A DNA stretch of 64,000 nucleotides from Psilocybe azurescens. Lineage: Eukaryota; Basidiomycota; Agaricomycetes; Agaricales; Agrocybaceae. The translations under genes were made by a program, and so were the position numbers. The notes beneath the pieces were generated by a model. The model worked only from the letters and a program-made list of their open reading frames with translations. It searched no databases and was not told the origin of the DNA. Positions 49,530 to 61,679 of the stretch are shown piece after piece; within the stretch, counting starts at the first letter, position 1; every line of letters begins with the position of its first letter. The stretch is taken from the NCBI GenBank assembly GCA_023853785.1, contig JAJIRX010000650.1, positions 1 through 64,000 on the forward strand, given 5' to 3'.

Positions 49530-50640
49530 AGACAGGTGAGGGAAAGGCCGGACGAGAAGCTTACCCCGTCGATTGTGGAGTCGGATGGTGTTGGGGACAG
49601 CGATATCTATCTTACAGATGAGGACGTGGATGCGGATCTGGGTGCTGGTGATGAGGATAGATATAAGGTTGGGGTTGATGAGCGAAATGAAGAGGATGGA
49701 GAGGATAGAGCAGGTGTGGCTGAGATGGAGAGTGCATAGAATGGGGAAGGACGGGATGAGGAGGATGTGGTCGTGGACGTAGACGTGGAAAATTCTGAGG
49801 CGGGCGATGATAATGATACCGTCAGTTTCAGAGGCAATGGCAATGAAGACCAAGCACATGCACAGGATGACACGCAGAGCCTCACGAGCAAGGTCCCGTT
49901 GGTGTGCCATACCCCGTGGCAGGCCGGGCTGGCGACAAACATCGTCACCTCTGCTGCAACATCGGCATTCCGCACAGCCATCCGTACGCATACAACCATG
50001 GATCAGCCTCAGTGTCGAGGCCAAAATCGCTCGCTCAGCCTATAAATCCAAGTCGCCTTCTCAGAAAATGCCGCCGCGCAAAGCAATTATTTCGTCCTCG
50101 GCCTCGTCCATAGGCACGTCGCAGTACTCCAGTGCGGTGGGCGAGTCTGTGGCCGCGCCGTCGAGGCCTTGTTCTAGAGGGAGCGCATACAGTGTCACCA
50201 CGCCGCGCACGACGACGCACTTGGTGGGCACCAGGAGCAGGATGACGCCGTCACAGTCTACTTCGCAGCCTTGTCGAGGGGTCTACGAGGTCAATCTTGG
50301 GTGGGAGCAAGAGACCGGTGCCCAGCGCGACTAGTGCGACGGGCACGACCAACGAGAACACGTACCGCACCGCACCCGGAAACACGGGCGTTGCAGGGTC
50401 GTCTGTGTCTGTGTGCCAGAAGAGAACGTCAGTAAGGTGCATGACGAGTATGGGTACAGCTGGGGAAGGCGGAAGGTCGGCGGTAGGCTCACCAGTGCTT
50501 GCGCGGATGCGCTAGATCTCGGGCACGAGTGTGAGCTCTCTGGAGAGAAAAAGTTCAGTCGGCAGGCAGAATGCACCACAAATACCATGACGAATAGATG
50601 CAAAGTAGACGATGACGACACCATGCACCATTAAGGAAAT
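49530..50640 (-). pseudogene. Decayed membrane-protein gene
   Basis: The minus strand starts near 50628 with MVHGVVIVYFASIRHGICGA. It meets a TAG at about 50517-50515 and has an intron 50491-50402 (GTGAGC...CACACAG). The second exon contains VRYVFSLVVPVALVALGTGL, a clear transmembrane helix, then IDLVDPST. A frameshift leads to KCVVVRGVVTLYALPLEQ and an acidic segment. The family is not recognised. The overlapping plus-strand frames look like shadows. Confidence 0.4.
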
Positions 50641-52013
50641 AAGGCTGAGAAACAGATGGCAAGATGCGAGTGAAAAATTGGAATGATGTTTAGTTGGATT
50701 TGCTTAGTCACCTAGCCCTAACCCAAGTAACTTCCTTGTGTTTGTGCTCGGGCTCCTCATCGCAAACTCTCCATAACACTGGTCGTGGAGATTGCTCCAC
50801 CCCTGTGGCCCCGTGGGCGCTCCGTAATGTTTTGTGCAAGAAATAGAGTATCTCATAAAATTTGAGGTAGACAGAAAATACACGTTTGACAGAGTTTATG
50901 AAAATACTCACCAGAAGTTTACTTAGCCAGTTATTAGTGCTCGATTGGGACACAGGGGATTGTTGACGAAGAATAGTTATTCGGCGTTGTCGGGTCGCTA
51001 GATTCCAGTTCAATGCTTGTACAACTATAGATCCAAAGACTCGGAGCGGAAGCTAAGTTGCGACGAGGATGATGGTAAGTACAATAGAAGGGGACTGGTG
51101 GACATCCAACTGGTTTCACGCGACAGCATCCTCTGATGGAGTGGTACTCATAGCCCACTGCACCTGAAGCATCATATAGATCTATTAGAAGGTAGAAAAG
51201 TCCTGTGGATATCAGTTAAGATGTCTTCGTTAGGATATAACCCTCACATTGACAGTGGTCAGTGGAAACGATGCATCCGACGTCAACCTTCACCAATGCC
51301 ATTTCCACTACTCTTGTTTCATTATTATTATTATAAGATATGTGAGTCGAGAGAGACGCCGATGGCAGTGTGTAAGGAACAGCAAAGACTCGGTGACAAT
51401 AAATCCATTCAACCGCTTGTTTGAGGGGACGCAGCTGGAGTGGATAAGATGCAAAGTGATATACATGGAACAACGTAAAAGAAGAGCGAGTGATGGTACA
51501 GTGTCCCGTGGAGGCTATAACTCTGAATTTGGTTGTATCTTGTTGCAAGGTCGTTCGACCCAAGGCTTCGGCTTTTCTTTTCTCACAAGTCATTGATAAC
51601 GGTTTAAGAATGGAGGATTTAGGAGGGCATGCATTATGTATATTAAGTTGCAACATCAATCCCCGTACAACAGTTGTTCAAAGGTAATATTCACATTCCC
51701 GTCTCTCTCAATTTTTGGATATTGACAAGGAGGTTTGGTTTGAGCAGGGAATCACGAGGAAGGAATAGTAATGTGGAGTCTGAGTTGAAGCCACGATGCA
51801 GGTAATTAGGCACGATGATGCCTGGGGTGCAGCGTCCTCAGGAGGGGGTTCAAAAGTGCATATTTGCATTAGTCAATAGTTTTCGGGAGATGGGAGCTGA
51901 GCGAGGGCTTACGTGATTAGTGCACCACATACTTTAGACGTTGTCAGTAGCAGGACGACGGTTGGGTGTGAATAGGAACGGCGGAATGACCTGGCAGAAT
52001 TTTGTCAAGTACC
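50641..52013. other. No supportable gene
   Basis: Short open frames on both strands. I see no domain, repeat or RNA signature. Confidence 0.3.
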
Positions 52014-52933
52014 TCAAAGCTCGGGGCAGCCGATAGCCGGGCCACCGACGGGAAGAAATGAGAGACACGGTGAGTGGAACGACTTCCCAATGGTAAAGAA
52101 ACCCTTATGCCAGGTCGGTCGGGGCCTATCCCTGCCTGTGCGTAAAGACACACTGCTCCTACTGCTCCTCAAACCCGCACCCACACCCGCATTCAAAGAC
52201 GTGCCCGCGATACTCCTGCTCAGCGCACTTACTCTCATGCTGCTCGCCACGTCACTCTCTGCGTCCACCTTTGACATGTGCGCGTGGTTCGACATCGGCC
52301 GGAGGTGGTGGTGCTGTTGCCTGTGATTATTTCCTGAATGGTGATGATGATTGGGTTTTATTTGGCGCTTGAGTGCAGAGGGAGAGGAGGCAGAGGGCGA
52401 GAGGAAGTGTGAGGAGGGAGAGGGCGAGACACCCTTGTTGGCGGTGTAGGGTGGTGGACTGAGCAGGTCGTCTATTGGGACTTCAATATCTAATTAAAAA
52501 ATAGTGTGTGTTAGGACCGTTTCAGGACGGATTGTAGAATAATAATTAAAAGAAGAAGAAGAAAACGAAAGATGAGACGAGATTATTTCTTTTCTTTTCT
52601 TTTGCAAAGAAAATGATCTAGGAAAAAAATCAAAAACCAAAACTCACGATCACTGATCGCCTTTAACGCCCACCCCTCGAGACAATCAAAACCGCGCTCC
52701 ATGCACACGTCCAGCCATCGCTTCCCGATCCACTTCAGCAGCTCGATCCGCGCCTGCTCGACCTGCACGTGCACGTGCGAGGTGACGGGGAGCATGGGTG
52801 CGGAGGTATCCGTGGGGTGGGGGCGCAGGAGGATGGAGGAGACGAGCGTCTGTGGTGAGATTTGGGATTGAAATTGAAATTGAGATCGACGCGTGGAATG
52901 GGAATGGGAAAATGGAACCAGTCAGTTTGTATT

Positions 52934-52969
<36 letters not shown>

Positions 52970-54720
52970 AACGCACCTGGTACAGCGCAGGCGCCCACAG
53001 CTCCCGCACCCCCCTGAGTACCGCCGCCCATCGCCCACTCGATGCGCTCTCCATCCTCGAACTGCACCCCGCCGCTCCTCATAATCTCCATCCACTCCCC
53101 TGCCTCCCCGTCGTCCTCTCCCTCCGCACCATCGCTCTTCTCATCCCCACCTCCAACTGCACCAATCGCACCAAAACATCGCTCGCTCGCTCTTGCAAGC
53201 ACTTCGTCCACGCCCGCCCGCCCCTGCGCGAGCATCTCCCCTGACAACATCCGCCCACGGCTCAATCACACTCCCGATCTTCCTTAACGCATGCCCCACC
53301 GCCCACAGCATCGCGAATGCGTTCCGCGGTGTCGTGCGCTTGCCCAGCCCTCGCAGCAGCGAGTCCCTGAGCTTCGGGGAGAGCGCCGCGAACTCGGCCG
53401 TGCACCACCCCTCCCCGAACATGCCCACCAGCGCCCTCCTCGTGCCCCTCTCCAGGAACGCATTGTGCACGTCCTCCTTTATCGCGAACTCGAGCACGCG
53501 CGGCGTGCGCCGTGCGCACTGCCGGCAGCGGCGTGCCCCACCGGCCCTGCGTGAGCGACTCGTACGCGGCGAAGGGGATGAACGCGTGGAAGAGCCCGTG
53601 CATCATCTCCTGAATTATTCGGGCTTGGACCTCGTCGTGCAGCGTGGAGAGGGAGAGGTATAGAGAGGAGCGGAGGATAGCGAAGGCGGTGGAGAGGTCG
53701 TAGGAGCGGTGCGAGAAGATGAGTGTGCCGATGTAGATGAAGCCGAACGTGAAGTGCAGCGAGGCGGGGGTGAAGGGGGCGAGGGAAGCGTTAGTGTTGG
53801 GGGTTCGGACCCGTTCGCAGAGGGTGTAGCGTTCGGCCATACAATCAAGGCAGTGCGGAAGTATGGGGAGCGCGAGACGAGGATGAAGCGGTGCGAGGAA
53901 AATATGGCGGTCGTGTTCTCGTGGTGTGCACCCCCAAAATTGCCCGTCAGCGCGATCCGCATGTCCGAGTAAAGCCGCGAGCACCACATGAACACGAGGT
54001 CCTTACGCAGCTTGTCGATGCGCAGGGACTCGGGGTCGTCGCCGCTCAGACCGTCTGCGCCTGCGGACCCGGCGAAGGGGCCCCCATGGGGCCGCTCGCG
54101 CGCGTCGGAGGAGTCAAAGAGGAACTCGAAGGCTTCACCAAAGCCTTTGCCCGTGTACAGGTACTCGAGCTCGTCGAAGAAGAGGGAGGGGTTGATGTTT
54201 GTCGTCAGGCGCAGTAACGTAGGGTGCGACCCATGTGGTGCAACAGAGCCGTGGGCGAGGGAGGTGGATGGCGCGGGGGACGGCGTGCGGCGGTCGAGTG
54301 CGAGGTTGATGGACGATTCGAGGCCTAGTGACAGCGCAGATTCCCCAGGGTAGGACGGTGAGGACGAGTACGGCGCCGGCGACACAGCACCATTCACGCG
54401 GAATGTGAAGTAGCGGCTCTGGAAGCTGGGCGGGGCTCTCGCATACACGATCCCTGAGATGCGTGCAACGATGCCGCTTGAAAATCGAGCAAAGACTGCC
54501 AGTGGCAAAAACACACACCTTTGTGTCCCCAGACCTCCTCGAAAACCCTGTTCTCATTCTCCTCCTCGCTGCCCACGAGCTCCCACACCACATCGGGGAA
54601 TCGATCCTTGGCGTGGTGGAAGAGCGATTCCAAATCGTGCTGCCATGCGAGTGTCGAGTTCTTCGTAGCTTCCTGCAGTCCTGGCGGGGGCGGCGTGGCT
54701 AGCACTAGTTGGGCGGCCAT
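52014..54720 (-). pseudogene. BTB/POZ-domain protein, nearly full-length copy 2
   Basis: Starts at 54720 with MAAQLVLATPPPPGLQE, followed by FPDVVWELVGSEEE. A short intron lies near 54510-54477. Next come YFTFRVNGAVSPAPYSSSP and LFFDELEYLYTGKGFGEAFE. The BTB core is LYSDMRIALTGNF ... FSSHRFILVSRSPYFRTALI, continued by FTPASLHFTFGFIYIGTL and LHDEVQARIIQEMMHGLFHA. Downstream are ALSPKLRDSLLRGLGKR, RKIGSVIEPWADVV and HVQVEQARIELLKWIGKRWL. The C-terminal exon has IEVPIDDLLSPPPY and a Ser-rich tail. BTB domains mediate dimerisation and Cul3 binding (family knowledge). Frameshifts at about 53780, 53540 and 53230 disrupt it. An intron near 52940-52968 contains a GA microsatellite. Confidence 0.7.
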
Positions 54721-55079
54721 TGCATGTGTCGCTGGCCAGCGTGTATGACTATGAAGAGGTTTGCAACCAACGAGCAAGTTGCCAACAACGATGACCGCAA
54801 ACACGAGGCGCACATTTCGGGGTTAGGGTTGTGGTTACTAAGCAAATTCAACCAAACTCTCATTCCGATTTTCACCTGCTTCACAACATTGTGTTCCTTT
54901 TCTCATGCACGTCACGGTCAGCCTCGACCTTACGACTGAAGATTCCAGAGCTTCAGCACCTTACGCTGAGTCTACGGGTAAGAACTTAAGGTTTTTTTGC
55001 TTTCATATCACTGGCGCACTGGAATCATCATTTACAATGTCTTATCTCCCTTGCAACTTATCTGCCTGCCAACCAACCG
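54721..55079. other. Intergenic, no gene
   Basis: Upstream region of the BTB copy. Only short frames. Confidence 0.4.
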
Positions 55080-55822
55080 TAAGGTAGACGACTTTCATAA
55101 TCGACTAACGTCACGTGAATACTGTCACGTCGTCCAAAATAGGTAACTTTTGGTAAAAATGCGTTTTATGTGCGATTCTAGAGGGCCTATCGTGCCATAA
55201 GGACCTAGCTTTTGTAGATAAATGTCTCTAACACGTGAATCAACAGAAATTTTGGAGAAAAACCAAATTTGGTAGAGGAGATAGAAAAATACAGTTTATA
55301 CCACCAGTATGCAATTAATTAAGTCGACTACAATCGCGACGCTTCTGGAAAAGCAATTTTCATTCCCTCCTGTATTTCTCATGCGTAAAAGAGAAGAGCA
55401 GCTCTTCAAATACACAGAATGGGACAAAATCTGGAGGAGAAAGGCCAGAAAAAAGGTCCTGCACTGATGATTTTGGCCCATTCTGTGTACTTGCAAGCGC
55501 TGCTCTTCTCTTTTTACGCATGAGAAATACAGGAGGCAATGAAAATTGCTTTTCCAGAAGTGTCGCAATTGTAGTTGGCTTAATTAATTGCATACTGGTG
55601 GTGTAAACCTTATTTTTCTATCTCCTCCACCAAATTTAGTTTTTCTCCAAAATTTTTGTTAATTCACGTGTAAGAGGCATTTATCTACAAAAGCTAGGTC
55701 CTTATGGTACAATAGGCCATCTGGAATCGTACATAAAACACATTTTTACTAAAAGTTACCTGTTTTGGATGATGTCACAGTGTACACGTGACGTTGATCG
55801 ATTATGAAAGTCATCTACCTTA
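55080..55822. mobile_element. Palindromic foldback element / MITE, 739 bp, TA duplication
   Basis: The two arms (55082 to about 55440 and about 55465-55820) are inverted copies at roughly 90 percent identity over almost the whole length. They begin AGGTAGACGACTTTCATAAT and, on the other strand, AGGTAGATGACTTTCATAAT. Flanking TA dinucleotides lie at 55080-55081 and 55821-55822. The arms contain GCATGAGAAATACAGGAGG and CACAGAATGGG(A/C)C. No coding capacity. The TA duplication suggests mobilisation by a Tc1/mariner-type enzyme (inference). Confidence 0.8.
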
Positions 55823-56240
55823 CTAGTCCCGGGAGCATCTCTCCCATTTAGAAAGTACTGCCATCAGTAACACTGCAGGCAAACCACAGGGTGTATAACC
55901 ATCATAGCCTTAAAAGCTATGGTGACATTATCACTCCTGGCACTGCTGGCAACAGATTATTTAAGGCGACCAAAAATGATTGAAATTTTTAATTAAATGT
56001 GTTTATGTTTTTTCAACCATTTTCCTGATCATAAAATGTATATAAAAGTCTTTCTTGTTGGCATCTATAAATGCCTGTTAAAGGTAACCTTTATGTCCTA
56101 ATTTTTGTGGCAAACAGACTTTACATTTATATATAATTTTGACTGTATATGGATTTGACTTTGAGGGCCCCAGTTGGACATAAATAAAATATCCTTGTAT
56201 GTCCTAAATACTTGCAAATGAAATTCTTATTTTCTGTGAA
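55823..56240. other. AT-rich, no gene
   Basis: Nothing recognised apart from short homopolymer-rich sequence. Confidence 0.4.
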
Positions 56241-56279
56241 CCACTTATCATTGCTGAATTTCATCAGTATGTCAAACAA

Positions 56280-56343
56280 GTTCTCTGCAAATCTCTTATT
56301 CTTTCTGAAATCCTTATTCTTCACAAATCTCTTATTCTCCTTG
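56280..56343. repeat. 18-bp minisatellite, left part
   Basis: CAAATCTCTTATTCTTTCTG/AAATCCTTATTCTTCA-like units. On minus they encode F(A/R)KNK(R/D) repeats. The array is interrupted by the Gypsy element and resumes at 63181. Confidence 0.75.
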
Positions 56344-56720
56344 TGTTATGATTTCAAGTTAGAATCACGCAGTGTGCATAATCTAACCACCAATTGTTTA
56401 CAAGAACAAGTTCAAGTTCGAGTTGAGCAGGTTAAGCAGGTTGGATTCTCAAGAACTAGCTAAAGAATACAGTAGATCCTCCCCAGTATAAATACTATGA
56501 ACTGTACAGCAAGTTGAAACGAGATTTAAATGTTCATCAGCAGATGTATATAAGAATAGAGGGAACAGGTCAACGTTCATCAAAAGATGTATCATAAAAG
56601 ATAGAAGTGAAAGTTCATCAAAAGATACAATGACGTATCAATGATGTGAAGGATGACAAAGAAAAGGAAAAGAAAAGAAAAGAAAAGAGAAAGGAAAAAG
56701 AAAAAAGACTTGTCGTAACA
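56344..56720 (-). repeat. 3' LTR of the Gypsy element
   Basis: 377 bp, TGTTATGATT...GTCGTAACA as read on plus. It contains about 37 bases (repeating TCATCAAAAGAT words) absent from the other LTR, most likely a slippage duplication. A G-rich stretch (GTATGGGGGTAA on minus) just inside is a candidate polypurine tract. Confidence 0.9.
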
Positions 56721-56829
56721 TTACCCCCATACTACACTCCTTATGCCTCAGAAGGAGTGGAGTCCTTCACTTCTACGAAGTTCTTTAGTTTCCGTATGGT
56801 TTGCCAGTGGTGTTTGCGATTCCGGTGTC

Positions 56830-57926
56830 GTTGAGAAGATCCTTGTCAACTCCTCCATAATAGGGGTCAGCGTGCTGGTCGTTCTCTGGGTAGTAGCTAA
56901 CTAGAAGAATGTCCAGGTGCGTATCAGTGGCAGTAAATGCACTTGAACTCAGGGCATTTGGGGCAAATGTGTCCAGGTTCTCCGCAATGGTAGCAGGTGA
57001 CCGACGTTGCGCTCGTTGAGCGATTCATTGTAGTTGATGAAGCATTGGACAAGCTTCATTGATGAGTCGTTGATTTTGGAGATCGTTGAGGTGGAGGCGT
57101 AGGGATGGGAGATCTTGAGGGAGTGGAGGTGGGAGGCCGAAATCTGCAGCGAATCATCAATGACTGGCAAAAATTGTACTACTCGACAATAGGCAGGAGG
57201 GCGGGCAGGAAGGGGGGCTAGAAGGAACGGGCGCTTTGTAGAGGGGTATTAGTGAGAGGAAATACAGACGGTTTTCGTGCTGTGGGTGATTCGCTGACGA
57301 TGTTTCCTTAACACATTGTGGATTTCCCTTTCTAATCCACACGATTGAAGTTGATCCAGCAAGATTGTCGCCATAGTTTGTCAAGCGCAAGACTGGTGCC
57401 TGGCAAGACTGATTTCTCGTTCTTCTTGCTGGTGGGCTCTGGAGACTTTTGCCAATTCATCGATGGCGAGGATAGTGTCTGGGTCTTCAAAGTATGAGCA
57501 GATTTTCTGTGCCGTTTCATTGTCGGCAAAGAGGTCTAGGGCTTCGAAAGTCGACAGTGTCTGAGCATAGCGAGGCACAGCAGGTCGTTTGCCTTGTAGG
57601 CAGGGGTTGGCAGGGGTAGAAGAGGAAGAAGTGGCTGGGGTATCAATGAAAGACATGTTGCGTTGTTTTGGTAGTTGGGGGTATGGTTAGAGATAGAACA
57701 ACTTGGCCTTTTTAACTACTTTGGCAATTAGTGGAAGGCATTGATAGAGCTCTCGTTCAACCTGATTTAGTTTGAGGCATAGAGATCTAGCTTGGTGGTG
57801 GGCAAGTTTTGCAGCAGCCGGGCGATAGTTCTGGTTTGCCGTTTCCTTCTGATCAATTCTTTTGTTGTATTCAATGAGAATTTCTCTTTGCAGCGTCTCA
57901 AGCTCTTCTGCGGTCTGATCGGTCAA
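56830..57926 (-). pseudogene. Third ORF of the Gypsy element, with zinc knuckle
   Basis: Downstream of pol, minus-strand pieces run from MTDQTAEELETLQREIL (57926, helical, K/Q-rich) through MSFIDTPATSSSSTPANP (57656) and YFEDPDTILAIDELAKVSRA. They end in a Cys-rich segment CYHCGEPGHICPKCPEFKC at about 56980-56930, a C-x2-C-x4-H-x4-C knuckle followed by more Cys/His (CIYCH, APGHSSS). The frames are broken by stops and shifts. Ty3/Gypsy elements usually end with integrase/chromodomain, so an extra nucleic-acid-binding protein is notable. A spliced form is possible. Confidence 0.5.
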
Positions 57927-58031
57927 AGGGGTATCAAAGATGGGGGTTTTGAGTTGGTTTGCTTCAGAGTTTCGGAGTGAAGGAAGAGGCGATGTGTCGG
58001 AGAAGGTGAGGCATCAGGATGGTGGTGATGA

Positions 58032-61000
58032 TCAGAGCTTGTGTAATTGGTGGTACTCTCGAAGAATCTCGCTGTTGTCGCCGAACATGTCGTCTTTTTC
58101 CCATGTTGCTTCGGAGATAGGGAATCCGGTCCATTTGATAAGGTATTGATATTTTCGCTTTCCTTTTTTGGGTTTTCGTCCTGTCTTTCTGTGATTCAAA
58201 ATAGTTTCGACTTCCCAGTGTTCTTCCTGATTTTTGATCTTGGGTGGTGGTCTAGGGAAGTTTGGTCCATATGTTTCTGTCTCTTTGTATGGCATGAGCA
58301 GAGTGGCGTGGAAAACATCGTGGATCTTCCATATCTTGGGTATTTCGAGTCTGTACGTGAGAGGTCCCAAGACTTCTGTGATCATGAACGGGCCTTCTTG
58401 TTTCGGTTTCATCTTCGAATGGTACCTAGTGGAGATGTTGCGGGAGTCTAGCCAAACTTTTGTTCCTTTCTCGAACGGTTTGAAGGTTGATTTTCGTCGT
58501 TCAGCTATCCTTTGTCTTGCAAGTTTGTGGGCGGCTAATGCCTCTTCTCGATCTTTTTAGAAGGTGTTTGACCTTTTCCTCCACCAATGGGGCTTTGGTG
58601 TTTTCAAATGCAAGTGGAATGGCCAGCAGGGATGAGCCTAGAGTGAGTTCGAACAGGGTTTTGGCCCTTTCGGAGTGTTTCCTATTGTTGTGAGTGAATT
58701 CCAGTGTTCCAATTGACTTGTTCCAGTCGGTTGGGTGTGACGAGCAATAGATGGATAGGTAGGCTTCTATTTCTTGGTTGAATCGCTCAGTGGTTCTGTC
58801 TCCTATTAGATGATAAGCTGTGGTTAATTTGGACTTGATTCCCAAGAGTTTCATGAGTTCTTGGAAGACTTTTGCGGTGAATAGGGGATCTCAGTCGGAG
58901 ATGATGCTATCTGGGAGTCCGAATCATTTGAAAAGGTTGTCAAGTAAGAGTTGAGCTGCTCCTTCTGCGTCAAGTGCCTCTCCCAGTTCCCCTTTCTTTT
59001 GGCAAGGTATTAAAATCACCCCCTTAGTAAGCCCATGGTCTACCACGACCATGATCGCATCCACGATCTGTCCCGCACTGTTCTTAACCAGTGGTAGGTC
59101 AGTTAGAAAGTCCATCAAACAGTTTGCAAATGGTCGCGTAGAAGTTGGTCCGGCGATTGGCATGAAAGACAGGTGAGAGGGGTTTCTGTTAATTTTGAAT
59201 TGTTGACAGATTCCGCAGCCTTTGACGTATTGTTTTATGAAGGATCATAGTCCTGGCCACCAGTAATGTGTCTTTACTGCGTTGTAGGTTTCAAGTTCTC
59301 CAGGGTGTCCTGCTGATGGTAGATCGTGAAAAGATTTTACCACTTGTTGTCATAGGTTTTGGTTCTTTGGTATATATGTTTTGTCTTTATAAAAAATGAC
59401 GTTTTTCCCATTGAATTCTTCTGTTCTCCAGTTGTTGAGGTCAGTTTGTAAATTCAGTGGTCCTCCTTGTAGTAGAGCTTTCAAGATTTCCGCAATATCC
59501 GTGTCGAATTCTTCTGAATCAATGATTTTCTGTTGTAGCTCGGTGTCGATTAGATTGACAAAAAGTTCCTCCGGTAATAGAGTCACATCTTCATTATCAT
59601 GGTCTTTGTCTGGTATAAAATCTGGTCTTCTTGATAAGGCGTCAGATTGAATCATTTTTGTCCCAGGCATGTGGATTAGTTTCAGATCAAATTCAGATAG
59701 GAATAATGACCATCAAGCTTGCTGTCTGTTCAGATTTCTTGGGCTTCTGAAATAGGTCAGGTTCTTGTGGTCAGAATGAATGATCATCGTATGTTCGGAT
59801 CCTTGAATGTAGTGTCTCCATTCCTGTAATGCTCATACAATTGCCAGGAGTTCTCGATCATAGATTTTGTAGTTCCTTTCCGTCGTGGAGAAGGTTTTTG
59901 AAATAAATGCACATGGGTGTCTTTCACCGTTTCCATCGAGTTGAGTCAGAACGGCTCCAGATGCATATTTAGAGGTGTCGCATTTGATTTGAAATGGTTT
60001 GCTCAGGTCTGGCATCGAGAGAACCAGTTCTTCCATAAATCGTCGTTTTAGTTTGTTGAACACTTGTTGAGCTGCGTCCATCCATTTGAATTTCTTGTCC
60101 TTCGTTAGGAGGTCGTTTAGGGTTGTGCAACAGTAGAGAACTTTCTGATGAATTTTTGGTAGAAATTTCCAAATCCCAGGAATCCTCTGACTTGCTTGAC
60201 TGTGGTAGGTGCAGGCCAGTCTCAGATTCCTTTAAGTTTCGATTGGTCCATGGAGATTTTTCCTTCTTCGATTATCATTCCCAGGTATTTGACTTTACAT
60301 TGTCTGAAGACGCATTTCTCCGGTTTGAGGTACAGATCGTTATCCTTTAGTCTTTGTAGGACAATCCATTTGTATTTTGCCAAATCTTCTTGATTTTCGG
60401 CAAAGATTAAGATGTCATCCATGTAGATAATCACAAATCCTTCAGAGATTTCGCCTTCGAACAGCAAATCCATCATGGATTGAAAGGTAGCCGGGAATTG
60501 CATAATCCAAAGAACATAACCGTGGGTTCAAAGAGTCCTCAATTCGTTTTGAAGGCGGCCTTCCATTGATCTTCTTTCGAATGCGAACATTGTTGTATCC
60601 TTGTCTGACGTCTAACTTGGTAAAGAATTTTGCTTCTTTGAGTTTGTCCAGTAGATCAGGAATTTGTTGCAAAGGGTAGGCATTCTTTATTGTCCATTCA
60701 TTTAGATATCGATAGTCTTGACAAGGTCGCGAATTTCCCGTCTTTCTTGGCTACCAAGAAAAAAGGTGATGCAATGTCCGATTCTGATTTGACAATATAT
60801 CCTTTGTCCAGCATTTCTTTAAGAAATTTGTCCTGTTCAATTTGTTCTTCCGGGGTGAGGCTGTAGACTTTGCATGGTTTTAGTTTGAACCCAGGTTTCA
60901 GTTTGATTTTGTGGTCCCAGGGTCTTGAAATGGGAAATCGGTCTGCTGCCTTTTGTCAAAAAGTCTGAGATAGTCGTGGAGGTCTGGGGGAATAAGTTCT

Positions 61001-61600
61001 TCCAGAGGTTTAGCAGGTGTATTGTTTTTGTGTTCCATTGCCAGAGTTTGTGAAGCCATGGTTTTCACGTTGATCCATGCCTGGTCCATTTCTTCGGAGT
61101 CTTTTGCTTCGATAAAATCTATTACCAAAGCGTTGAAGTCCTCAAGTGGTGCATCTGTGGTGTCCATGATGTCTATGATCAGTTCAGTTTCTTCCAGTTC
61201 TTCTTCCATAGTGGTGGTGCGGATGGATTTGGAAATCCTCCATTTAATCTTTCCCGTTTCCCAATTGATGTCAGGGTTTTGTTTTTGAAGCCAAGGCAGA
61301 CCTAGAATAATCTTTTGTCGACCTAGTCCAGAGACAAGTAGAATCTCCTTGTTCGTTCTGTTCCCAATGGTAAGATTGCGTTCTACGAAGGTAGAGATTG
61401 TTCCTTTCTTGTTGAGAGTTCCGTCCACGTTGTATACTGTGAGGTCTTTCTTCAAGGGTTTTTGTTCGAGTCCTAGTTTCCTAGCCGTAGTTTTGGTCGA
61501 TGAATTTTCCACCAGCTCCAGAGTCAATTAGACCCGAGGCTTTGACGATTTGTGGCCTTCTGTTTTTATGGCAGAGAAAGAAATCGGTAAATGCATAGAT
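58032..61600 (-). pseudogene. pol of the Gypsy element (protease, RT, RNase H, integrase, chromodomain)
   Basis: Protease: LIDSGAGGKFIDQN (about 61530) and ILGLPWLQKQNPDINW (about 61290). [22 protein letters not shown] (about 60640), [13 protein letters not shown] and VIIYMDDILIF (about 60435) with the YMDD box. RNase H: YASGAVLTQ and NYKIYDRELLAIV (about 59970-59840). Integrase: WWPGL, GCGICQQFKINRNP, then the core with FANCLMDFLTDLP and VVVDHGLTKG, and TTERFNQEIEAYL. Chromodomain: KYQYLIKWTGFPISEATWE (about 58170-58115) at the very end. At least five in-frame TGAs lie where conserved residues, mostly Arg, are expected. Frameshifts include one at about 60740. Confidence 0.85.
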
Positions 61601-61679
61601 TTATTCTCGAGTGTAGCCATAAATACAGAATAGATGCCTAATCGTGGAGAGACCGACGTCGATTCGGTTCTCCATTTTA

